The translations under genes and the position numbers were made by a program. Below, in pieces: positions 50,323-60,146 of a stretch of DNA of 64,000 nt (position 1 is the first letter of the stretch; the number at the start of each line of letters is the position of its first letter). The DNA is taken from the NCBI GenBank assembly GCA_015069615.1, contig SVIF01000006.1:1-64000 (forward strand), in the 5' to 3' direction. This stretch comes from Clostridiales bacterium (GTDB lineage: Bacteria > Bacillota > Clostridia > Christensenellales > Borkfalkiaceae). The notes beneath the pieces were generated by a model. It did no database searches and was not told where the DNA came from. It worked only from the letters and a program-made list of their open reading frames with translations.

Positions 50323-52901
50323 TGCGCCATCATCAAGCGGTTAAAGAAGAATACCCCGATTGTATTGTTTTTTATCGTCTTGGCGACTTTTATGAAATGT
50401 TTTTTGAGGACGCAATCACAGCGTCTGCCATTTTGGATTTAACCCTTACGGGGCGAGATTGTGGTTTAGAAGAGCGTGCGCCTATGTGTGGCGTTCCCTA
50501 CCATGCGGCAGAAGGGTATATTGCAAAACTAGTCCAAGCGGGTAAAAAAGTTGCGGTATGTGAACAGCTTAGCGACCCGGCAACAACCAAAGGAATGGTA
50601 GAGCGTGGGGTTGTTCGCGTAGTTTCTGCAGGAACTTTAACGGACGACACACAACTGAATGAAAAAGAAAACAACTTTATTTCCATGGTTTTCGGGGATG
50701 ATAAGGGGGTTGGGCTTGCTTGGGCAGATATCACTACGGGTGAATTTTTTGCAACCGAATTTCATGGGGAAGACTGTATTTACGATGTAATAGATCGTTT
50801 AACCCGCTTAAACCCTGCGGAAATTTTTGCAAATTACACCATTTGTAATACCGTTGCAGACCTGCCCGCGGTAAAACATCACGTTCTACCTAATTTTCAA
50901 ACTTATCGTGATGCACAGTTTTCCTTTTCAAAAACAGAAGCTAAATTAAAAAAGCAATTTGAAGTGCTTTCCCTTTCTGGAATGATTCCCGAAGGGAATG
51001 CGCATGCGGTTATGGCGGCGGGCGCGCTCGTCTTTTTATTAGAAGAAACCCAAAAACGCGAACTTAAAAATCTTCGTGAAGTGTATTTTGAAGAAAAGGG
51101 AGATGGTTTAGTATTAGACTATAACGCAATTCGCAATTTGGAATTAATTCAAACCATGCGGGACGGAAAGCGTTACGGCTCCGTTTTATGGCTATTAGAT
51201 AAAACTAAAACGGGGATGGGGGCAAGAAAACTTGCTTCTTGGCTTACAAAACCTTTAAATGACGTTGCAGAAATTGAGCTTCGTCAAAGTGGGGTAGAAG
51301 AACTTACAAAATCCACCTTAATGCGTCAAGGCATGGCAGAACTTCTATCTTCTGTTAAAGATCTTTCTCGTCTTTCGGGTAGGGTTGCAAACAACAACAT
51401 TTCCCCAAGAGATGCGTTAGCTCTTGGAAAATCCCTTTCCGTTTTACCCAGTTTAAAATTTCAGCTTGCCACAATGCAAAGCCCCGCAATGGCGCAGATT
51501 TCAGCAAGTTTATGCGATCTTGGGCATGTTGAACATTTATTGCTTTCTGCAATTGATCCCGAAAATACGCCTACCGTAGTTTCGGGCGGTGGGTTTATTG
51601 CAAACGGTTTTTCAAAGGAGTTAGATGAGCTGAAAGACGTTTCTAAGAACGGAAAAACCCTTTTAGATGAATTAGAACGTCGTGAACGCGAAAAAACAGG
51701 GATTAAGAATCTAAAAATTGCATATAACCGCGTGTTTGGCTATTATTTGGAAGTAACCAATTCGTATAAAGAATTGGTGCCTTATTACTATCAACGAAAG
51801 CAAACTACAGTGAATGCCGAACGCTATATTACCGAAGATTTAAAGATTTTAGAAGATAAAATTTTAAGTGCCCAAGATAAATCTATCACGCTTGAAATTA
51901 CACTCTTTGAAGAGATAAAAAAGACTCTTTTACAAAATTTACCCGCAATCAATCGCGTTGCAGAAGCTTTGGCAACTTTAGATTGTTTACTTTCTTTAGC
52001 GACTGTTGCAAAAGAAAATCGCTACGTTAAGCCTGAAATTTTACCACAAGGGGAGGAGTTGTCTATCGTTGGGGGTAGGCACCCCGTTGTAGAGGCGGTA
52101 TCTAAAGACCCGTTCGTGGCAAACGATACGTATTTAAATGCGGATAAGGATCGAACAATGATTATTACCGGCCCTAACATGGCGGGGAAAAGCACGTATA
52201 TGCGCCAAGTTGCCTTAATTGCGATTCTTGCACATATGGGCAGTTTTGTACCTGCTAAGGTTGCTAAAATTCCTATTTTGGATAAAGTCTATACGCGTGT
52301 AGGGGCAAGTGATAATCTGATTTTGGACCAAAGTACTTTTATGGTAGAAATGAGTGAAGTTGCTGCAATTCTACGTGGAAGTACGCAAAATAGCTTGCTG
52401 ATTTTGGATGAGGTTGGGCGTGGAACCAGCACGTATGACGGGTTAAGTATTGCTTGGGCGGTTGTGGAACATATCACCAAGTTTATCCGCGCAAAAACCC
52501 TTTTTGCAACCCATTACCATGAGCTTACCGAAATTGAAGGCGCGTTAGATGGGGTTAAAAATTATAAAATTACCGTTAAGGAAATGAATCAAACGGTTGT
52601 ATTTCTTCGTAAAATTGCCCGTGGCGGGGCAAACAAAAGCTTTGGTGTGGAAGTTGCTTCTCTTGCAGGGGTTCCGCAAGAAGTTACGAAACGCGCTAAG
52701 GAAATCTTAAAAAGTTTAGAAAAGAATAAGTTAAAAGTGGAAGAATCTTCTACTTGCGTACCCGAAGAAGATGTTTATGGCGTTTCTACGGCACAGCAGG
52801 AGGTGTTAAATGCATTATTAGATACGGATCCTTCGCTGTTAACGCCATTACAAGCGCTTACTTTTTTGGATTCTTTAGTAAGTAAAATAAAATCGGAGTA
52901 G
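50304..52901 (+). CDS. mutS: DNA mismatch repair protein MutS
   Basis: GDFYEMFFEDA; ITGPNMAGKSTYMRQVALI; LDEVGRGTSTYDGLSIAWAV; overlaps miaB end. Confidence 0.98.
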   Translation: MALSPMMRHHQAVKEEYPDCIVFYRLGDFYEMFFEDAITASAILDLTLTGRDCGLEERAPMCGVPYHAAEGYIAKLVQAGKKVAVCEQLSDPATTKGMVERGVVRVVSAGTLTDDTQLNEKENNFISMVFGDDKGVGLAWADITTGEFFATEFHGEDCIYDVIDRLTRLNPAEIFANYTICNTVADLPAVKHHVLPNFQTYRDAQFSFSKTEAKLKKQFEVLSLSGMIPEGNAHAVMAAGALVFLLEETQKRELKNLREVYFEEKGDGLVLDYNAIRNLELIQTMRDGKRYGSVLWLLDKTKTGMGARKLASWLTKPLNDVAEIELRQSGVEELTKSTLMRQGMAELLSSVKDLSRLSGRVANNNISPRDALALGKSLSVLPSLKFQLATMQSPAMAQISASLCDLGHVEHLLLSAIDPENTPTVVSGGGFIANGFSKELDELKDVSKNGKTLLDELERREREKTGIKNLKIAYNRVFGYYLEVTNSYKELVPYYYQRKQTTVNAERYITEDLKILEDKILSAQDKSITLEITLFEEIKKTLLQNLPAINRVAEALATLDCLLSLATVAKENRYVKPEILPQGEELSIVGGRHPVVEAVSKDPFVANDTYLNADKDRTMIITGPNMAGKSTYMRQVALIAILAHMGSFVPAKVAKIPILDKVYTRVGASDNLILDQSTFMVEMSEVAAILRGSTQNSLLILDEVGRGTSTYDGLSIAWAVVEHITKFIRAKTLFATHYHELTEIEGALDGVKNYKITVKEMNQTVVFLRKIARGGANKSFGVEVASLAGVPQEVTKRAKEILKSLEKNKLKVEESSTCVPEEDVYGVSTAQQEVLNALLDTDPSLLTPLQALTFLDSLVSKIKSE

Positions 52902-52905
52902 GAAA

Positions 52906-54906
52906 ATGGGAAAAATTAATTTACTTTCATCCGAAATTTATAACCGAATTTCTGCGGGTGAAGTGGTAGAACGCCCCTATTCGGTGGTAAAGGAGTTGAT
53001 GGAAAACGCGATAGATGCAGGTGCAACGTCCATAACCGTGGAGGTGGAAAACGGTGGAATTTCACTTGTCCGTGTTACTGATGACGGGGAAGGGATGGAT
53101 TCTGCCGATTTGGCACGTGCATTTTTACCACATGCTACCAGTAAAATTAAAAAAGCGGAAGATTTAAACGTGATTCAAACGTTAGGGTTCCGCGGGGAAG
53201 CGTTGCCAAGTATTGGCGCCGTTGCAAAAGTGGAAATTCTTTCTTGCCGAAAAGATGCGGAAAATGGGAATAAAATTCACTGTAACGGTGGGGAACTTTC
53301 TGAAGTGGTTCCGGCTTCCTGTTCGGTTGGGACAACCGTTACGGTGGAAGATCTATTTTATAATACGCCCGCGCGTGCAAAGTTTTTAAAAACGCCCAAA
53401 GGGGAAGAATCGGATATTTCCAATATGGTTTCCCGTTTAATTTTGGCACATCCAAGCGTTGCTTTTACCTATATTGCGGATGGGAAAACGGTATATAGGT
53501 CTTTCGGTGGGAATCCCGAAGAGGCCCTAATTGCGGTATACGGTGTAGATGCCGTTGAAAATTGCTATTACATTGACACGGTAAAGAACGGACTGCATAT
53601 TTACGGATACTTGGGAAAACATTTTTATACAAAATCCAACAGGACCTACCAAACCGTGGTTTTAAACGGCAGATACGTGATCAATCAAACGGTTGCCACT
53701 GCCATACATAATGCATATCAAAATTACTTAATGAAACGGAATTACCCCTTCTACTGCTTGTATATTGATCTTCCCGGGGAATTTGTGGATGTAAACGTGC
53801 ATCCTAATAAAGCAGACGTTCGCTTTGCAAGTAATCAAGTGGTTTACGGCAGTTTATATTCGGTTGTTTCTTCGGTATTAGATGGAACGTCAGCTGCCAT
53901 TGATATTGTAAAAAATTATCCGAAAGAAGATGCTTTCCAAGGGGAAAAGCGTGAAACGGCTACTGTAAAACCTTTGGCGTTTACGGTAGAAGAAAAGGAA
54001 AAATCTGCGCAAGAAGAAATTGTAGTTCCTAAAAAACCCTTAGATAATACGTTGTTTGAAGCACCTAAAAGGGAAGAACCTGCAATCACTTATGCAAAAG
54101 CTGCGGATGGTGGATATGGAGCGTCTTCTGTTTTTGATGCCAATTTGCAAAATTTAATTCCGCCAAAAGGTTTAACTTCTAACGAGAGAGATGCGATTTT
54201 TGCAGAAAATCAACGTTTTTTACGTGAGTTAGATACGAAAAAGCAGGAAACAAAACCTATAGAGCCTAAACAAGAGCAAGTAAATGATTCCGTGTTTGCA
54301 AAAACAGAACAGCCGGCTACTATTTCTGTTTTCTCGCATGCCAATTACGTTGGGCAAGCGTTTAAAACCTATCTGATTTTTGAAATGGAAGGGGTTTTAT
54401 ATTTCGTAGATCAACACGCAGCGCACGAACGCATGATTTACGATAAACTGTTAAAACAAATGAAAGACCAAGCAATTGTGTCGCAACCTATGCTTTTCCC
54501 ATACCATTTAACGGTTAACCCCCAAGAAGAGCGTTTTATTAAAGAAAATTTGGAAGTATTTAATGAATTGGGGATAGAAATTCAAGAATTTGGGCTTAGG
54601 ACTTATCGCGTTTCAGCAGTTCCTGCCGATCTCGTCTCTATGGATTTAGGGCAGTTTTTTGCGCAAACATTGAAAGATGCGGAAGCTCTTAACGGGCTAT
54701 CTTCTACGGATATAAGAAAAGAAAAATTGATGCAAGCTGCGTGCAAATCCGCCATTAAAGCAGGTTTTTCTATCACCGAAAAGGAAATTGATTTAATTGG
54801 GGAAAAATTAAGCCAAAATCCCGGATTAACTTGCCCACACGGTCGTCCTGTGGCGGTAAAAGTTTCAAAAACCGAACTTGAAAAATGGTTTAAGCGGATT
54901 GTATAA
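52906..54906 (+). CDS. mutL: DNA mismatch repair protein MutL
   Basis: GHKL motifs MENAIDAGATSI, DDGEGMD, TLGFRGEAL; C-terminal DQHAAHERM and ACKSAIKAG...CPHGRP. Confidence 0.97.
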   Translation: MGKINLLSSEIYNRISAGEVVERPYSVVKELMENAIDAGATSITVEVENGGISLVRVTDDGEGMDSADLARAFLPHATSKIKKAEDLNVIQTLGFRGEALPSIGAVAKVEILSCRKDAENGNKIHCNGGELSEVVPASCSVGTTVTVEDLFYNTPARAKFLKTPKGEESDISNMVSRLILAHPSVAFTYIADGKTVYRSFGGNPEEALIAVYGVDAVENCYYIDTVKNGLHIYGYLGKHFYTKSNRTYQTVVLNGRYVINQTVATAIHNAYQNYLMKRNYPFYCLYIDLPGEFVDVNVHPNKADVRFASNQVVYGSLYSVVSSVLDGTSAAIDIVKNYPKEDAFQGEKRETATVKPLAFTVEEKEKSAQEEIVVPKKPLDNTLFEAPKREEPAITYAKAADGGYGASSVFDANLQNLIPPKGLTSNERDAIFAENQRFLRELDTKKQETKPIEPKQEQVNDSVFAKTEQPATISVFSHANYVGQAFKTYLIFEMEGVLYFVDQHAAHERMIYDKLLKQMKDQAIVSQPMLFPYHLTVNPQEERFIKENLEVFNELGIEIQEFGLRTYRVSAVPADLVSMDLGQFFAQTLKDAEALNGLSSTDIRKEKLMQAACKSAIKAGFSITEKEIDLIGEKLSQNPGLTCPHGRPVAVKVSKTELEKWFKRIV

Positions 54907-54915
54907 GGTGTAGTT

Positions 54916-55860
54916 ATGGGTGAAAAACCACAAATTTTGATTGTTTGCGGTCCAACGGCGTCGGGGAAAAGTGCGCTTGCGGTGGCACTTGCAAAAAAAC
55001 TGAACGGAGAAGTGGTTTCTGCGGATTCCATGCAGATTTATCGCGAATTTTCGGTGGGAACTGCAAAACCGACGATAGAAGAACAAAGGGATATTCCGCA
55101 TCATATGATTGACTGTGTGCCGCCCAACGTTCCTTTTTCGGTGTCAGACTACGCAACGCGGGCAATTCCGATCATTGATGATATTCTTTCACGCGGGAAG
55201 GTTCCGGTAATTTGCGGTGGAACGGGTTTTTACGTCAACTCTTTGTTGTACTCGCTAAGTTATGGAAATCACGGCGGGGACGAGCATACTTTGGCTGTTC
55301 GGAAAAAGTATATGGATATGCTGCCCGTTCTTGGTGAAGAGGGTATTTATGCGAAATTGTGTGAAGTTGATCCCGTTTCTGCCCAAAAGTTGCATCCAAA
55401 CGACGTAAAAAGGGTAATTCGTGCATTGGAAATTTACGAAACCTCGGGAATACGTAAATCGGATATTGTGGATGATTTAACCCCACGCTATACATATTTG
55501 GCTGTTACGCCTTCATGGGATAGGGAAGTTCTCTATAACCGCATCAATCAGCGTGTTGAGTTAATGCTGCAAAATGGTTGGGTGGAAGAGGTGGCCTTAT
55601 TACAAAAATTAGGGCTTTCAAACGAAATGCAATCCATGCAGGCCATTGGATACCGTGAAATTGCCTTTGATTTGGCAAATTTTGGCAAATTGAACGATAC
55701 TACGCCAGACATAATAGCGAAAAATACGCGAAATTACGCAAAGCGGCAGATAACTTTTTTTAAACGATTACCTAATTTACAGTATTTAGATATGAAAAAA
55801 CCGTTTGCCGAAGTGGTAAACAGCGTTGTTTCCTCTTTTTTAGGAAAAGAAGCGAATTAA
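54916..55860 (+). CDS. miaA: tRNA dimethylallyltransferase
   Basis: VCGPTASGKSALAVALAKKL; SADSMQIYREFSVGTAKP; GGTGFYVNSLLY. Confidence 0.97.
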   Translation: MGEKPQILIVCGPTASGKSALAVALAKKLNGEVVSADSMQIYREFSVGTAKPTIEEQRDIPHHMIDCVPPNVPFSVSDYATRAIPIIDDILSRGKVPVICGGTGFYVNSLLYSLSYGNHGGDEHTLAVRKKYMDMLPVLGEEGIYAKLCEVDPVSAQKLHPNDVKRVIRALEIYETSGIRKSDIVDDLTPRYTYLAVTPSWDREVLYNRINQRVELMLQNGWVEEVALLQKLGLSNEMQSMQAIGYREIAFDLANFGKLNDTTPDIIAKNTRNYAKRQITFFKRLPNLQYLDMKKPFAEVVNSVVSSFLGKEAN

Positions 55861-55892
55861 CGGTATATTTTAGATTGAAAGCGGAAAAAATA

Positions 55893-55920
55893 CCCCCACA
55901 AAGGTTTTGTGGGGGCGTTT
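55893..55920 (+). terminator. Strong hairpin plus T-tract directly between miaA and hfq
   Basis: CCCCCACAAAggtTTTGTGGGGGcgttttt; its 3' arm occupies the RBS position of the next gene. Confidence 0.75.
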
Positions 55921-55922
55921 TT

Positions 55923-56156
55923 ATGAAAAATGCATTTGTTTTGCAAGATATTGTTTTAAATCAAATTCGTAGAGAACGCAGTATTGCCTATTTTTCTATG
56001 ATAGACGGAAGGGAAGTTTCGGGAAAAATTCACGGATTTGATCATGAAACCGTTATTATTGACCTTGCAGATGGGAACCAAATGATGTTATATAAGAAAA
56101 ACATCCTTTCTGTGTTGCCCCCAAAGCCAGTTTTAACGGATCACACATCCCTATAA
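55923..56156 (+). CDS. hfq: Hfq-like Sm protein (divergent)
   Basis: KNAFVLQDIVLNQIRRERSIAYFSMIDGREVSGKIHGFDHETVIIDLADGNQMMLYKKNILSVLPP; canonical miaA-hfq synteny. Confidence 0.85.
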   Translation: MKNAFVLQDIVLNQIRRERSIAYFSMIDGREVSGKIHGFDHETVIIDLADGNQMMLYKKNILSVLPPKPVLTDHTSL

Positions 56157-56157
56157 T

Positions 56158-56200
56158 AAAAAAAGCCGTTATCAAACCGATAACGGCTATATTTTTAAGA
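56158..56200. terminator. Bidirectional terminator between hfq and lexA
   Basis: aaaaaaAGCCGTTATCaaaccGATAACGGCTatattttt. Confidence 0.9.
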
Positions 56201-56812
56201 AAAAGTACGGAAAAGACCAACAACTTTACCTAAAATTTGGACGTCGCGCACCATAATGTCGCTATAATCGCGATTTTCAGGGTGCAAAACTATGTAATCA
56301 CTCTTTTTATAGAATCGTTTTACGGTTGCACTGTCATCTAACAGCGCCACCACAATATCTCCATCGTTTGCGGTTTCTTGTTTTTTACAAATCAGCTTAT
56401 CTCCGCTAAAAATTCCTGCATCTACCATACTTTCCCCACGGGCACGAAGTAAAAACATGTTTTCTCCGCTTTTAAATTGCGGGGGAAGGGGGTAATAGTC
56501 TTCAATGTTTTCTTGCGCAAAAATGGGGGTACCGCAAGCAACTTCACCAAGCAAAGGCGCTGTGGGCACACGAGCATCTAATGTTTGGCTTGGGGTGCGG
56601 CATAAACCGATTGCGCGGTTTTTGGAGTCCGTTTTATTGATAAGCCCACGGCTTTTCAGTTTTTCCAAGTAATTAAACGCCGTTGCTGTAGAATTTAAGT
56701 TTAAATCTCTACAAATCTCACGGACGGAGGGGGGATAACCGTTTTCGGCAACGAATGAATCTAAGTATTGCATTAACTCTTGCAGTTTCAGTTCAATTTC
56801 AGACCTTTTCAT
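56195..56812 (-). CDS. lexA: LexA repressor
   Basis: Winged HTH YPPSVREICRDLNLNSTATAFNYLEKLKSRGLI; Ser/Lys dyad ARGESMVDAGIFSGD ... ATVKRFYK. Confidence 0.96.
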   Translation of the reverse strand: MKRSEIELKLQELMQYLDSFVAENGYPPSVREICRDLNLNSTATAFNYLEKLKSRGLINKTDSKNRAIGLCRTPSQTLDARVPTAPLLGEVACGTPIFAQENIEDYYPLPPQFKSGENMFLLRARGESMVDAGIFSGDKLICKKQETANDGDIVVALLDDSATVKRFYKKSDYIVLHPENRDYSDIMVRDVQILGKVVGLFRTFS

Positions 56813-56861
56813 TTGTATTCCTCCTTTTTTATTCATTATATCATATTTTTTTTAATAAATC

Positions 56862-56873
56862 AAACATTTGTTT
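56862..56873. promoter_or_regulatory. Candidate SOS box in the lexA / Cys-rich gene divergent promoter region
   Basis: AAAC-ATTT-GTTT, a variant of Gram-positive GAAC-N4-GTTC; overlaps the lexA -35 (TTGATT-17-TATAAT on - strand). Confidence 0.55.
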
Positions 56874-56883
56874 ACAAGATTTC

Positions 56884-56912
56884 TTGAATTTTTTATTTTT
56901 TTATGATATAAT
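56884..56912 (+). promoter_or_regulatory. Promoter of the Cys-rich small protein gene
   Basis: TTGAAT-17-TATAAT, then aggagg-like RBS. Confidence 0.65.
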
Positions 56913-56931
56913 TAGGATAGGAGGATAAGTT

Positions 56932-57147
56932 ATGAAAGGTGAGCCTTGCGAATTATATGATAGAGAGTGTATTGAATGTGGTGAATGTGATGCTTGCGAT
57001 CTAGATCCCAATAAAACCTGTGATAGTTGCGGAAAATGCTTGCATTTAGAAGAATATTCTAAAATTTTAATTGACGGCATCTTTGAAAGCGAAGAAGCTT
57101 GGGAAGAATTTTTAGCTTCCAAAGCGAACGAAAAAAATATAAAATAA
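56932..57147 (+). CDS. Small Cys-rich (8 Cys, CxxC clusters) putative metal/Fe-S-binding protein
   Basis: MKGEPCELYDRECIECGECDACDLDPNKTCDSCGKCLHLEEYSKI...; RBS ataggagg. Confidence 0.8.
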   Translation: MKGEPCELYDRECIECGECDACDLDPNKTCDSCGKCLHLEEYSKILIDGIFESEEAWEEFLASKANEKNIK

Positions 57148-57162
57148 CAATTTGTTAATTAG

Positions 57163-57198
57163 AAATCCCCCCAAAACAAATTTGGGGGGATTGTTATT
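57163..57198. terminator. Terminator between convergent genes
   Basis: AATCCCCCCaaaacaaatttGGGGGGATTgttatt. Confidence 0.8.
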
Positions 57199-57230
57199 AT
57201 CATTTTTTAAACGGTTGTTTTACAAATGAG

Positions 57231-58334
57231 CTATTCATTTTCTTCGTTTTCGGTTAAATGGGGAAGGTTGGCCGTTTCTTGCGCTTCGTTATTTTTTTGA
57301 TTTCCCAAAAATACGGAGTTTGCGGCAGCCCTACGAATATCGTCTGAAATTGCAGCGTAGTGGCGTTTCGTTGTGTTAACGTCGCTATGACCTAAAACGT
57401 CTGCAACTACGTAAATATCGCCCGTTTGCCGGTATAAATTCGTACCGAACGTGCTACGTAGCTTGTGCGGAGTGATTTTTTTGAGGGGAGTTACGATTTG
57501 GCTATACTTTTTAACTAAATTTTCAACAGCGCGCACGGTAATGCGGCGGTCCTTTTCAGAAACAAACAGTGCACTTTCAGTTTTGGGTAGATTCGGGCGT
57601 TTTGCGCGTGCGGAAATCCATTCCAACAGGGGTGTTTTTACTTGATCCGAAAAATATAGGATTACGCGATTGCCCCCCTTTCTGGTTACGCGGAAACCAT
57701 TGACCGAAAAATCAATATCTTCAACGTTTAAACCAACCAATTCACTAATGCGGATGCCCGTTCCTAAAAACAAGGTAATCATGGCTACGTCGCGAATTTT
57801 TGTTTTTTGGTGTGCGGCTTTTTGGCGGGGTGTTAGTCCTTCGCCATTTTCCACCACCGAAAGAAGAGATGAAAGCTCGCCATCTTCTAAGCGAATAATT
57901 TCTTTTTCATGCAACTTAGGCATGGAAAGCTTTGCTGCCACGTTTGTGTTAATACGATCCCGATTAAACAAGTATTTGTAAAAGGAGCGAACGCTTGCAA
58001 TTTTTCTGGCTTTCGCATGTTCTTTACAATATTCACGCTTTCCGTTAATTTCATACGAAGAAAGGTAACCTGAATAGCGTTCTAAATCATCTGTACGCAA
58101 ATTTTCTAAGTCTTCAAGAGTTATTTCGTTTGGTTTTTTCCCGCGAAATAGTTTTTCACATAAAAAACGGAAGAAAATTCTAAGATCATACGCATAATTT
58201 TTACGTGTTAAGGGAGAGGTTACGTTTTCAATGCCTATAAAGTAATCAGAAGCAAAAGAGGGTAGTTCGTTTAAGATTTCGTCTACCGTTTTTCTGCAAT
58301 TTTCATCCCGTTTTACATAATAATCGTTGCGCAT
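57231..58334 (-). CDS. Tyrosine recombinase, Xer-like
   Basis: SAM-like N-terminal domain; catalytic GTGIRISELVGL, RKGGN, HKLRSTFGTNL, LGHSDVNTTKRHY. Confidence 0.93.
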   Translation of the reverse strand: MRNDYYVKRDENCRKTVDEILNELPSFASDYFIGIENVTSPLTRKNYAYDLRIFFRFLCEKLFRGKKPNEITLEDLENLRTDDLERYSGYLSSYEINGKREYCKEHAKARKIASVRSFYKYLFNRDRINTNVAAKLSMPKLHEKEIIRLEDGELSSLLSVVENGEGLTPRQKAAHQKTKIRDVAMITLFLGTGIRISELVGLNVEDIDFSVNGFRVTRKGGNRVILYFSDQVKTPLLEWISARAKRPNLPKTESALFVSEKDRRITVRAVENLVKKYSQIVTPLKKITPHKLRSTFGTNLYRQTGDIYVVADVLGHSDVNTTKRHYAAISDDIRRAAANSVFLGNQKNNEAQETANLPHLTENEENE

Positions 58335-58445
58335 TTTCTTTTCTCCGTTTTCAGTATATCACAAATTAGAAATAAATGCAAATTTTCTTTGCAAAAAATA
58401 TAATTTTGCGCTATAATATATACGAATACCATAGGAATACATAGT

Positions 58446-59987
58446 ATGAAAACACTAAAGATAAAACACAATTCAAATTTTCCTTTCATTCATCTGCGCC
58501 CTTTTCTATTTGCGGCGCTAGGTTTTATTTTAGGAGTTTTATCTGTATTTCAATACGCGATTTACGGTAAAACCTTTCTTTTTATCCTATTTTTCGCACT
58601 AGTAGTCCTTTTATTTTTAATTTCTGTTTATCAATTTTTCCGCAAAAAATCTAAAATTTTATTGTTTTGTTCAACAATTGTATTTTTCTTTGGAGTATGC
58701 GGTGGGGTTGTTTCGTTTATGCAGGTTTCTGCATATGAACGTGAAGAAATCTCAAACGGGTATTATACCGTTTATGGTACAATTCAGGGCGAGTCAGAAT
58801 TGGAAGACGGATATAGTTTGATGTTATCTGATTTAACATTTAGATCGCATGATGAAACAATTTATTCTAAATATCAAATGCACTTAATTGTTTTTGATAA
58901 AAGGGAGGAGCTTTCTATCGGGAAGCGTATTAAAGCATATGCAAAGATACAAATGCAGGAGAAAGGCGAATATTATTCCTATCAAATGGCAAATGGTATA
59001 AAATACGTGGCGTTTGTAGGGGATAGTACGGTAAATATTGTTGGTGAAACGAAAAATTTCTTTACTAAAATACGATTAAAAGGGATTTCTATTTTAGAAT
59101 CCTTTTTAACGGGAGATCCTCTTTTTCTTTCCACAGGTATCCTGTTTGGGGATACCGCTGATATGGGCGAAGATACACTGGTTCAATTTCGTAAACTGGG
59201 AATAGCTCATATATTTGCCGTTTCAGGCTTGCACATAGGCTTTTTATGTTTAATCATAACAAAATTGCTACGTAGAACAGAAGCGCGCAATCCCATTCGT
59301 TTTCTTTTGCCCACCATTGCTGTATTTTTGTATGCGGGTGTGTGCGGTTTTACGCCTTCTGCCTTGCGTGCGGCAATTATGTGTGCTACTACATTATTCT
59401 TCACTTATATTGGCGCGCCATACGATAGCCTAAGTGGTGTTTTATTTAGCGCAATTGTTGTTTTGACGATCAATCCGGCAGACGTGATGTCGTACGGATT
59501 TATTCTTTCATATGCGTGTGTGCTATCTATTATAATCCTTGCTCCAATATTTAAACGCTTTTTGCGTCCTTTACCAGCTAAAATAGGGGATAGTTTAGCA
59601 ATTTCTCTGGGAATTCAAGTAGGCGTTTTTCCCATACAAATGTTGTTGTTTGGGTTTGCTGCGCCCATTTCTATATTGCTAAATCTAATTTTTATTCCCA
59701 TAATTACGGTCCTATATATTCTTTTAGTGCTATCCGTTTTGTGCGTGGCTATGCTACCTGAGTTTGCGTTGATATTAGTTTGTTTTCAAAAAATATTTGA
59801 AGTGCTATTATTGATCATAGGTAAAATTCCCAGCAACTTTACGATTGGCAGTTTTGATATTCGTGGGGGAGTGGCTGCGTATTACTTAGGCGTATTCATA
59901 TCCTCTTATCATGTAAATCTAAAAGGATGGGTAAAAATAGTTTTAGCCTCAAGTTGCTTTTTAACGTTCCTAATTATAGTATTGTAA
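58446..59987 (+). CDS. comEC: ComEC/Rec2-type competence membrane protein, short form
   Basis: DUF4131-like N-terminus then FRKLGIAHIFAVSGLHIGFLCLIITKLL...GFTPSALRAAIMCATTLFFTYIGAPYDSLSGVLFSAIVVLTINPADVMSYGFILSYACVLSI; no metallo-beta-lactamase domain in frame. Confidence 0.88.
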   Translation: MKTLKIKHNSNFPFIHLRPFLFAALGFILGVLSVFQYAIYGKTFLFILFFALVVLLFLISVYQFFRKKSKILLFCSTIVFFFGVCGGVVSFMQVSAYEREEISNGYYTVYGTIQGESELEDGYSLMLSDLTFRSHDETIYSKYQMHLIVFDKREELSIGKRIKAYAKIQMQEKGEYYSYQMANGIKYVAFVGDSTVNIVGETKNFFTKIRLKGISILESFLTGDPLFLSTGILFGDTADMGEDTLVQFRKLGIAHIFAVSGLHIGFLCLIITKLLRRTEARNPIRFLLPTIAVFLYAGVCGFTPSALRAAIMCATTLFFTYIGAPYDSLSGVLFSAIVVLTINPADVMSYGFILSYACVLSIIILAPIFKRFLRPLPAKIGDSLAISLGIQVGVFPIQMLLFGFAAPISILLNLIFIPIITVLYILLVLSVLCVAMLPEFALILVCFQKIFEVLLLIIGKIPSNFTIGSFDIRGGVAAYYLGVFISSYHVNLKGWVKIVLASSCFLTFLIIVL

Positions 59988-60110
59988 TATTAAAAATAAT
60001 TTTTAAAGAAAAAAATCAGCCAAAACAAAAAATATTGGAGAGAGTTTTTAATGTTATGTTAGACAAAAATCGTGTTAGGGAAGAAAGGATGTTAAAAACG
60101 TAATGCGTTA

Positions 60111-60146
60111 TATCTATTCGCAAAAGTCTTGTTTTGCGAATAGATA
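60111..60146. repeat. Perfect 15-bp inverted repeat, 6-nt loop
   Basis: TATCTATTCGCAAAA gtcttg TTTTGCGAATAGATA. Confidence 0.9.

Noticed and set aside
57231-58334. Tyrosine recombinase as evidence for an integrated mobile element
   Set aside because: It sits among housekeeping genes with no att repeats, cargo or tRNA nearby; more consistent with a chromosomal Xer-type enzyme.
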